12,407 nt of DNA from Flavobacteriales bacterium UBA1958. Its GTDB lineage: Bacteria; Bacteroidota; Bacteroidia; Flavobacteriales_D; Sanyastnellaceae. Position 1 is the stretch's first letter; each line of letters opens with the position of its first letter. Below are positions 6,681-12,407 of the stretch, in pieces. The position numbers were made by a program, and so were the translations under genes. The notes under the pieces are model-generated. The model saw only the letters and a program-made list of their open reading frames with translations, was not told the DNA's origin and did not search any database. The stretch is from NCBI GenBank assembly GCA_002336675.1, contig DDEI01000102.1, forward strand, positions 28,149-40,555, given 5' to 3'.

Positions 6681-6794
6681 CTAATTTAGTTCAGAAATTG
6701 GTTGAATTAGCTTTGCTATGTTGCACTCCATTTTTTTTGGACACTTGCTGCATGCTTTCCCTTTCTTGTATTTCTTACAACATTTTTTCTTCAT
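6681..6794 (-). CDS. Small cysteine- and lysine-rich protein (37 aa), hypothetical
   Basis: The predicted peptide begins MKKKCCKKYKKGKACSKCPK and has 37 residues. Cysteines lie at 5, 6, 15, 18 and 24, with a CxxC at 15-18 and about a third of residues lysine. This composition suggests metal binding (zinc or iron) or nucleic-acid contact. I recall very short flavobacterial proteins with a similar CC...CxxCP pattern, but cannot name the family or a function. The frame stays open upstream to an ATG at 6941, but that 49-residue extension looks unlike a protein, so I place the start at the ATG where the Cys-rich part begins. A TTG, 20-nt spacer and TACTCTTTG lie just upstream, one base off consensus and very close to the start. 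It stands alone between purT and rplM on the same strand. Confidence 0.6.
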   Translation of the reverse strand: MKKKCCKKYKKGKACSKCPKKMECNIAKLIQPISELN

Positions 6795-7132
6795 CCAAAG
6801 AGTATCTTCGAGAAAGAAAGAGGACAAGTCTAAAGTGGATTGATGTGTAATTGTCATGTGACAAATAAACGACGGGTTTTGTTTTGAGTCAATCCCATGA
6901 AAAGGGTATTTTAACGGATTGGAGATAACAATGTTTGGCACTAAAGTTTCCCTTTTTTCCTTTACTGGCAGTGAGCGTGCAATCAGACTTGTTTAAATGT
7001 CTAACACAAGGATGACTAAAGAGAATACTTAGAAAGGAGCTTTCAGGTTAAAGGCCCTTTTAGGGATTAAATCCAGAACTAGGGATACAGCTCCTCCTAT
7101 CAATATCCAATGGGCTAATTCGAAAAACAGGC
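6795..7132. other. Spacer between purT and the small Cys-rich ORF; no convincing gene
   Basis: This stretch of about 340 nt contains no gene I can support and no clear terminator after purT. On the minus strand, frames right after the purT stop include a stop-free run ending in TAA at 7029-7031. It reads as one hydrophobic segment (AHWILIGGAVSLVLDLIP and on) but has no ATG. The part nearest the Cys-rich ORF may hold its promoter. A CCCT/AGGG pair near 7055-7065 is too short to call a terminator. No tRNA T-loop or acceptor pairing was found. Confidence 0.5.
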
Positions 7133-8299
7133 TTAGTTTACTTTGATTTGCCTAGCTAATTCCGCAGCATTTTCCCTCATCTGCCGAATGTCGGCATCGA
7201 TTTCTCCATTTAGCAGAACGACACCCATTCTTCTGTAAGGTCTGGAGGTAGGTTTTCCGAAAAGGCGGATGTCTGTGTTTTTGTTTTCTAGAACTTTTGC
7301 AACGCCTGAGAAAACAGGAGCTTCTGAATTTTCTGAAGTAGCTAAGATTACTGCGCTTACACCCGCTTTTTCTTGAGTGATTTCTGGAATAGGATACCCA
7401 AGTACAGTTCTGGCGTGAAGTTCAAATTCGCTAAGGTTCTGTGAGCCTGACAGAGTGCACATGCCAGTGTCGTGTGGCCTTGGGCTTAGTTCTGAAAAGT
7501 AAACTCCATCGTTGGCTATAAAAAATTCCACACCCCATAATCCTGATCCTTCCAGCTCTTTGGTTACTTGTTCAGCCATATCCTGAGCGGTCGCTAAGTC
7601 TTCTGCAGATATAGGGCAGGGCTGCCAGCTTTCCTGGTAATCTCCCCGTTCTTGTCTGTGGCCTATTGGCGGACAGAAGAGGGTTTGACCATTTTTTTGA
7701 GTTACGGTTAATAGTGTGATTTCTGTATGAAAATCTACAAAAGCTTCTATAATTACCTCTGCCAAGTCGCCTCTGGATCCTTCCATGGCATAGTTCCAGC
7801 TATTTTCTATATCAGCGTCTTTCTTGATAACTGACTGGCCTTTTCCGCTAGAGCTCATGAGTGGTTTGATTACGCAGGGCATTCCTACCCTTGACACTGC
7901 AGCTTTGAATTGCACTAATTCTGTGGCATATTCATATTTGGCAGTTTTTAAACCTAAATCCTGAGCCGCTAAATCTCTGATTAACTTTCTATTCATAGTA
8001 AAGTTAGCAGCCTTAGCAGAAGGGACTATGGTTATTCCTTGCTTTTCGTACTCATAAAATCGTTCTGTACGGATGGACTCTACTTCCGGAATCACCAACT
8101 TAGGCTGATGCTTGGCCATAACAGCATCTAGCTGGTCACCATCCAACATATTAATCACCTCAAATTCATCTGCTACTTGCATAGCTGGAGCTCCAGCATA
8201 ACTATCGCAGGCCACTACGTACTCGCCTAGGCGTTGCAATGAAATAACCAATTCCTTACCAAGTTCTCCGCTACCAAGCAGGATGATTTTATTTGACAT
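7133..8299 (-). CDS. purT: Formate-dependent phosphoribosylglycinamide formyltransferase (GAR transformylase 2)
   Basis: PurT makes formyl-GAR in purine synthesis from GAR, formate and ATP, without folate. The 388-residue length and the ATP-grasp layout fit. The N-terminal domain shows GSGELGKE (9-16) and VIPEVESIRTE (69-79), the GAR-binding side. The ATP-grasp domain has KPLMSSSGKGQS (145-156, the glycine-rich loop), GHRQERGDYQESWQP (213-227) and the Mg-ligand region GVEFF with Glu258 and SELSPRPHDTGM (269-280) with Glu270. It lies 61 nt after dinB on the same strand, so it may be co-transcribed with it, but there is no functional link. The short gap holds a 9-nt direct repeat. No clean TAnnTTTG promoter was found there. 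Confidence 0.96.
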   Translation of the reverse strand: MSNKIILLGSGELGKELVISLQRLGEYVVACDSYAGAPAMQVADEFEVINMLDGDQLDAVMAKHQPKLVIPEVESIRTERFYEYEKQGITIVPSAKAANFTMNRKLIRDLAAQDLGLKTAKYEYATELVQFKAAVSRVGMPCVIKPLMSSSGKGQSVIKKDADIENSWNYAMEGSRGDLAEVIIEAFVDFHTEITLLTVTQKNGQTLFCPPIGHRQERGDYQESWQPCPISAEDLATAQDMAEQVTKELEGSGLWGVEFFIANDGVYFSELSPRPHDTGMCTLSGSQNLSEFELHARTVLGYPIPEITQEKAGVSAVILATSENSEAPVFSGVAKVLENKNTDIRLFGKPTSRPYRRMGVVLLNGEIDADIRQMRENAAELARQIKVN

Positions 8300-8334
8300 A
8301 ATTAATAGATTTATGCCGCGAAGTTAATTTGAAT

Positions 8335-8357
8335 TTTCCAATCTATAATTTCCAATC
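8335..8357. repeat. Short direct repeat TTTCCAATC x2 in the dinB-purT gap
   Basis: TTTCCAATC occurs at 8335-8343 and again at 8349-8357, a 14-nt period separated by TATAA. It sits in the 61-nt gap just after dinB and before the purT start. Spaced repeats like this can be operator half-sites, and this one could control purT. In AT-rich DNA it may also be chance. Confidence 0.5.
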
Positions 8358-8360
8358 GGT

Positions 8361-9443
8361 CTAAAACTCCAAAGTAAACTGCCCTTTGATGGATTTGCTT
8401 TCTCTTACATTCAAATTACTAACTCCAACTCCTAATAATCGAATAGGGTCATCTGGAGGATTGTCTGATAGAAGCTTTGAAGCTATGGCGTAAATGTCTT
8501 CCGAGTTTTCGATAAATTCTTCTACGGTTTTACTTCGAGTGGTTAAATTGAACTCGTGGTCTTTTACTTTCACTGTCACGGTTTTTCCTTTTAGTCCTGA
8601 TTTTTTAAGTCGCTGACTGACTGACTCGGAAATAGATGCTATAGCCGCGAGCATTTGCTCCAGCTCGGTAAGATCTTCAGAGAAGGTGTTTTCAGCACTT
8701 ACAGATTTGCTTATTCTATCTGCCTTCACGGGCCTTTCGTCTATGCCTCTGCAGATGTGGAAGTAATATCCTCCTGATGTTCCGAAGAGGCTCACTAATT
8801 CTGGCCTAGTGTAGCGTTGCAAATCTACTCCCGTGTGAATGTCCAGGTCGTACATTTTCTGCGCAGTGACTTTTCCTACCCCAAAGAACTTTTTTATAGG
8901 AAGCTCTGCTATGAATTGGTCTATTTCATCTGGAGCTACTAGTTTCTGGCCGTTGGGTTTATTGATATCTGAAGCTACTTTAGCTAGGAATTTATTTACA
9001 GATATTCCTGCGCTAGCATTTAATCCTGTCTCCTTGTGAATTTTCCATCTAATCTCTGAAGCGATCATAAATGCCGAGGGGAAGTTGAGCTTGTTGGTCG
9101 TTACATCCAGAAAAGCTTCATCTAAAGAAAGCGGCTCTACTAAGTCTGTATACTCGTGAAATATTGCTCTGATTTGCTGCGAGACTTCTTTGTAAACATC
9201 AAAACGATGTCGAACGAATATGAGTTCAGGACAAAGTCTAGCAGCGGTAATGGATGGCATAGCTGAACGCACTCCGAACTTACGTGCTTCATAGCTTGCG
9301 GCTGCGACCACACCACGCTCACGACTTCCACCTACAGCTATGGGTTTTCCCTGGAGTTTAGGGTTGTCTCGCTGTTCTACAGATGCGTAGAAAGCATCCA
9401 TATCTACGTGGATTATTTTTCGTTGCAACGTGTTTTCAGACAT
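8361..9443 (-). CDS. dinB: DNA polymerase IV (Y-family translesion polymerase)
   Basis: DinB copies past damaged template bases with low fidelity. The 360-residue protein has the Y-family order: HVDMDAFYASVE (12-23) with metal ligand Asp14, SYEARKFGVRSAMP (50-63), SLDEAFLDV (106-114) with catalytic Asp108 and Glu109, AGISVNKFLAKVASDINKP in the palm and thumb junction, and a C-terminal little-finger domain. The last residues, QFTLEF (355-360), resemble the sliding-clamp motif QxxLxF, so the protein probably ends in its beta-clamp tether. The gene starts 32 nt after the propeller gene and may be read from the same transcript. I see no LexA-type palindrome upstream. A TACTTTTT near the start is a poor promoter match. 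Confidence 0.97.
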   Translation of the reverse strand: MSENTLQRKIIHVDMDAFYASVEQRDNPKLQGKPIAVGGSRERGVVAAASYEARKFGVRSAMPSITAARLCPELIFVRHRFDVYKEVSQQIRAIFHEYTDLVEPLSLDEAFLDVTTNKLNFPSAFMIASEIRWKIHKETGLNASAGISVNKFLAKVASDINKPNGQKLVAPDEIDQFIAELPIKKFFGVGKVTAQKMYDLDIHTGVDLQRYTRPELVSLFGTSGGYYFHICRGIDERPVKADRISKSVSAENTFSEDLTELEQMLAAIASISESVSQRLKKSGLKGKTVTVKVKDHEFNLTTRSKTVEEFIENSEDIYAIASKLLSDNPPDDPIRLLGVGVSNLNVRESKSIKGQFTLEF

Positions 9444-9475
9444 GCTATAAAAGTAATCTGAAAAAGTACTTCAGT

Positions 9476-10681
9476 CTAGAATTGAATGCTAATTCTGCTT
9501 GTTTGACTTCCGTATTTCATTACATAAATCCCTTCAGATAGAAAAGAAAGGTTTAAGGCGTGGTTCGACTTTCCTTTTATGGTTTTCGTGTAAACTAACT
9601 CTGACGTCAATGAATAGATTTCCAGTGTTTCAGAGGAGTTATCTAAAACGATGTTCATTATCCCATTGGAAGGATTAGGATACGTTTTAAAAGTCTGTTG
9701 GTCTAGCTCATAGATGCTAAAAGGAACATCAGAAATGTAAGTAACCCCTGTGCTAGTGGCTACCCAAACACCATCATTTTCATCTATGGACAGCGCGCGC
9801 ACATTAGGCCCCGCTAATCCATCATCTTCATCATAATCTAGCCAAACTCCAGAGTCATAAAGAGAAACTCCCCCTACGGTAACTATGTAGTCTGGGTAAA
9901 CTGCTGCCCAAACATGTCCTTGAGAATCCAGGGCAATATCTTCCACTGGGCATAATAGATAAGGTGGGGGAAGCACAAATATGATTTCATGGTCTTCTTC
10001 ATGCACGTTATCTGCGCCCAGCACAGAAATTCCATCTGCGGTGCCTATCCACTTTTTATTACTGGAAGAGACTGCCACAGCTCTTATGCTATTACTCAAT
10101 AGGCCATCATCTTCATTATAAGTAGTGAAAGTGGTGCCGTCATACTGAATCACTCCGAAAATTCCATTTGAGAGCCACATGGTTCCATCTAGGTCTTGGG
10201 TCACGTGAGAAACTCCAAACGAAGGAAGTCCGTCTGCCGTAGTAAAGTTGGTAAAGGAGGCTCCATCAAAAGTGGAGACCCCGTCATTGTTTCCTATCCA
10301 GACAAGCCCGTCTGCGTCTTGAAAGAAGTGTTTTACTCTATTATCTTCTAGCCCATCATCTGTGGTATAAGTAGTCCATTCTGTGCCGTCAAACGTACTG
10401 AAACCAAAATCAGTTCCTGCCCATAACACACCATCAGAAATAAGAATGGCAGTTACGTTGTTATCTACTAAGCCTTCTTCTACTGTATAATTAGTCCATG
10501 TAGTTCCGTCATAATGAGAGATTCCGTACTGCGTAGCGAAATACACATTACTGCCTTCTCCTACAGAGACACAGTTTACAGAATTACTGACTAGTCCATC
10601 TTCTTCATAATAGCTTTCAAATGATTGTGAGTGAATGGTTAGAGAAACCAAAAAGACTAGGAGAGAAGTAAGTAATTTCAT
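9476..10681 (-). CDS. Secreted Reg_prop-type seven-blade beta-propeller protein with T9SS sorting domain
   Basis: This 401-residue protein starts with a signal peptide (hydrophobic 3-15, likely cut near HSQ, 17-19). Residues 28 to about 317 hold propeller repeats of 40-42 residues. Each begins with DGL or EGL (28, 69, 109, 150, 192, 287), contains VW[IAV]G-like and G[IV]S.[FY]DG motifs, and ends in an aromatic TTY-type strand. One repeat (about 246-286) has lost the DGL start and is preceded by an insertion, giving seven in all. Such repeats form the sensor domain of hybrid two-component regulators, but no membrane segment, histidine kinase or response regulator follows. Instead residues 331-401 form a type A T9SS sorting domain (TYPNPSNG, then SEGIYVMKY). 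It should be exported and attached to, or released from, the surface. It starts 10 nt after the CotH gene. Ligand unknown. Confidence 0.87.
   Translation of the reverse strand: MKLLTSLLVFLVSLTIHSQSFESYYEEDGLVSNSVNCVSVGEGSNVYFATQYGISHYDGTTWTNYTVEEGLVDNNVTAILISDGVLWAGTDFGFSTFDGTEWTTYTTDDGLEDNRVKHFFQDADGLVWIGNNDGVSTFDGASFTNFTTADGLPSFGVSHVTQDLDGTMWLSNGIFGVIQYDGTTFTTYNEDDGLLSNSIRAVAVSSSNKKWIGTADGISVLGADNVHEEDHEIIFVLPPPYLLCPVEDIALDSQGHVWAAVYPDYIVTVGGVSLYDSGVWLDYDEDDGLAGPNVRALSIDENDGVWVATSTGVTYISDVPFSIYELDQQTFKTYPNPSNGIMNIVLDNSSETLEIYSLTSELVYTKTIKGKSNHALNLSFLSEGIYVMKYGSQTSRISIQF
9731..10600 (-). repeat. Tandem propeller-blade repeats, about 120-126 nt each
   Basis: This part of the propeller gene encodes blades with starts 41, 40, 41 and 42 residues apart, then a longer divergent pair, then a final partial blade. 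The blades are similar at protein level and partly at DNA level, for instance in the stretch coding for TFDGT. They can in principle gain or lose units by recombination. Confidence 0.75.
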
Positions 10682-10691
10682 GAGATTGGGT

Positions 10692-12407
10692 TTATTGAAC
10701 TATTATTTTACGGTGAATTGAACCGTAGGTAGTATTCAGTTTTAATAGATAGATGCCTGCTGATAAATTAGAGATGTCTAAGTGCTCTTCAGTATTACTA
10801 AGGCTTTCTTGTTTTACTAAGTGACCCCGAGGGGAGTGCAGCTCTGCAATAAAAGAGACGTTGTTTTCTGCAGATATGTTCAGCGTGTTATGGGCTGGAT
10901 TTGGATAAACTGAAAACGATGATGACAGATTCTCAGTTACAGAAACAGGGTCATTTGTATAACCCAATGAAGGGGAATTCAGCACGAAAGGCCCAGTTCC
11001 ATTAGGGACTCTGGCAAATGTAGCTCCTTCTTCTATGGCTCCATAGGTGTATGAATCTAAGGAGGTTCCGTCTGCAAAAGCGAGTGAAATAAACTCGCCT
11101 AGTGAGCTCAGTTTAAAGTTCGCATGCGAACTTCCCTGAGCGCCCTGCTCATCTGCCCAAATGATGGCGTATTCTCCTGCTCCTAACGTAAGGTTTGGAA
11201 GTGCCCATTTGGTGGGATTGTCTTCTTCGTCTGATAGGTAAAGCCCTGCTGTAGAGATTGGATTATCACTTCTGTTATAAAGCTCTATCCAGTCATCAAA
11301 CTCCCCAAATTCGTCTGCGTCTGCTGTGTTTAAAGGAGAAAATTCATTGATTACTAGGTCTTCGGGGTTGATTTGGCTTTGCAACGCGTAAAACTCGTAG
11401 GCTGCTCTCTCTGGTGAAAACCTGCCGGCTTCTTCATTTTCAGCATAGAAATAGTACTCTAAGTAGTTACTGGTGTTTTCTAGGATTATTTCATACTCAT
11501 TTCCTCCGGTATTGACCATTTCAACCTTTTGAAAAAGGCCAGAATCCGAACGATGATAAAGGAACACTTCTTCAGCATTAGAGGCGTTACAAGTAAAAGT
11601 CATAGTTCCTCCGAGCTCTAGTTCTTCTGGAGAATTAGTGATGCTAGTAATATCTGGAGAGTTTGCGAAACCAGGATATGAGGCTAAGTATTCTGCTCGA
11701 GCAGCCATTAAATCTGTAATTCCAGGATAGTCTATAAAGTCAGTTACGGTAGAGGTTAGGTTATTAATAAAATCGTCATAACTGTAGAATTTATTTGCGT
11801 CTGCCAGCACATCTTCATCTATCAGCGACTGCATGCTTTCTGCCCTTTCTGCATAGTAGTTGTTGTAAAAATACTCGTCAAAAATGGTTCTCATGTGCGC
11901 CAGATACATGAGTTCATAAGTACTGTTTTCAAAGAGGCTTCTCATTAACGGACGTGGAAAAACTGAAGTATTATTTAAGTGGGTGAGCGGGTCTATAATT
12001 TTGGCTTGCTCTATATTAAATCCATCAAAATATTCAGAACCATCTGTAAGTCTGAAACTACCAAAAGACATATTCATATCCCAAAGAATGGGATTGAATT
12101 GTCTATTTTCATCTTGGTACAAATAGTAATTCTGTCCGTACCCTACGTAGCTATCAAAGTTGAGAAACGAATAGTTTAACGCGTGCATCCATAGTGCTCT
12201 GTCTATATTTAGGAGCGCTTCTATTTCTGTGGGATTTTCGTTTAGAGTGGTTATAAAGTTCACCAATTCTTCCCAGCCATCATCTGATTTAATGGAATAA
12301 AGCTCATAGTAATCTTCTGGGGATGTTCCAGGAGAATTACTCAGATTAGCGTTTTCTCCAAACAGCTCGAGCTCTTCAGGATTACACTTAAAAAATGACC
12401 CGTCAGT
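10692..12407 (-). CDS. CotH-kinase/lamin-tail-domain secreted protein with T9SS sorting domain (5' end outside window)
   Basis: The reading frame runs in from the window edge without a start; 571 residues are visible. The first quarter or more is the C-terminal part of a CotH kinase-like domain, with ILWDMNMSFGSF around visible residues 107-118, in which Asp110 and Asn112 fit the metal-binding D-x-N-x-x-FG motif of this family. A linker with a probable beta-sandwich follows. A lamin-tail domain (LVINEFSP..., about 351-483) comes next. The end is a type A T9SS sorting domain (VYPNPAHNTLNIS, then LSAGIYLLKL, about 500-571). CotH kinases phosphorylate spore-coat proteins in Bacillus; the substrate here is unknown. 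The missing N-terminus should carry the signal peptide. A TTG at 12264-12266 is not the real start, because coding continues upstream. It precedes the propeller gene by 10 nt, suggesting one operon. Confidence 0.9.
   Translation of the reverse strand, partial: TDGSFFKCNPEELELFGENANLSNSPGTSPEDYYELYSIKSDDGWEELVNFITTLNENPTEIEALLNIDRALWMHALNYSFLNFDSYVGYGQNYYLYQDENRQFNPILWDMNMSFGSFRLTDGSEYFDGFNIEQAKIIDPLTHLNNTSVFPRPLMRSLFENSTYELMYLAHMRTIFDEYFYNNYYAERAESMQSLIDEDVLADANKFYSYDDFINNLTSTVTDFIDYPGITDLMAARAEYLASYPGFANSPDITSITNSPEELELGGTMTFTCNASNAEEVFLYHRSDSGLFQKVEMVNTGGNEYEIILENTSNYLEYYFYAENEEAGRFSPERAAYEFYALQSQINPEDLVINEFSPLNTADADEFGEFDDWIELYNRSDNPISTAGLYLSDEEDNPTKWALPNLTLGAGEYAIIWADEQGAQGSSHANFKLSSLGEFISLAFADGTSLDSYTYGAIEEGATFARVPNGTGPFVLNSPSLGYTNDPVSVTENLSSSFSVYPNPAHNTLNISAENNVSFIAELHSPRGHLVKQESLSNTEEHLDISNLSAGIYLLKLNTTYGSIHRKIIVQ

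Noticed and set aside
6795..6941. N-terminal extension of the Cys-rich small protein from an ATG at 6941
   Set aside because: The extra 49 residues have no protein-like pattern, while the Cys-rich part starts exactly at an ATG.
6940..7030. tRNA or structured RNA gene in the purT-rplM gap
   Set aside because: No T-loop consensus and no acceptor-stem pairing could be found; the inverted repeats are short and imperfect.
7050..7070. Terminator after purT (CCCT/AGGG)
   Set aside because: The stem is only 4 bp and no T run follows.
8322..8330. Promoter TAACTTCG-like site before purT
   Set aside because: One mismatch in the core and the nearest TTG motifs are 12 or 26 nt away, outside the usual spacing.
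9461..9468. Promoter TACTTTTT before dinB
   Set aside because: It lacks the final G of TAnnTTTG and has no TTG at the -33 distance.
12264..12266. TTG as start of the CotH-type gene
   Set aside because: The frame is open and protein-like all the way to the window edge, and the CotH domain would be cut, so the true start is outside.

Overview
The window looks like a chromosomal segment of a Bacteroidota bacterium, probably of the order Flavobacteriales. The evidence is: two C-terminal type IX secretion (T9SS) sorting domains, a Bacteroidetes-type promoter (TTTG, 20 nt, TACTTTTG) ahead of the ribosomal protein genes, starts with almost no Shine-Dalgarno sequence, AT-rich DNA, and a SUI1/YciH-type initiation factor. 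Gene content is mostly housekeeping. I found no mobile element, tRNA, rRNA or CRISPR array, and I do not see a clearly new system.

Layout. (1) Positions 279-2545, plus strand, hold a tight group: sufE, a SUF-associated MIP18/DUF59 protein, a SUI1-family translation factor and dxr. Two of the three junctions overlap (ATGA and TAATG), so translation is probably coupled. (2) Positions 2532-6640, minus strand, hold rplM-rpsI-rpsB-tsf and then pyrH-frr. A 12-bp-stem intrinsic terminator after tsf separates the two groups. A good promoter and a structured leader precede rplM. frr runs into dxr from the opposite side with a 14-nt overlap of coding ends. (3) Positions 6530-7132 carry the rplM promoter and leader, a probable 37-residue cysteine- and lysine-rich protein, and about 340 nt without a convincing gene. 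(4) Positions 7133-12407, minus strand, hold, in transcription order, a CotH-kinase/lamin-tail T9SS protein (cut by the window end), a seven-blade Reg_prop-type propeller T9SS protein, dinB (DNA polymerase IV) and purT. The gaps are 10, 32 and 61 nt, so one long transcript is possible.

How the genes relate. The plus-strand group places iron-sulfur assembly genes beside dxr, the entry enzyme of the MEP isoprenoid pathway, whose late enzymes IspG and IspH need [4Fe-4S] clusters. The minus-strand cluster makes two 30S proteins, one 50S protein, EF-Ts, ribosome recycling factor and UMP kinase, a layout common in bacteria. The two secreted proteins are adjacent and both use T9SS, so they may act together at the cell surface, but the sequence gives no direct function. 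The points most worth a second look are the small Cys-rich ORF, the L13 leader, the rpsI-rpsB spacer structures, the suf-dxr coupling and the CotH/propeller pair.
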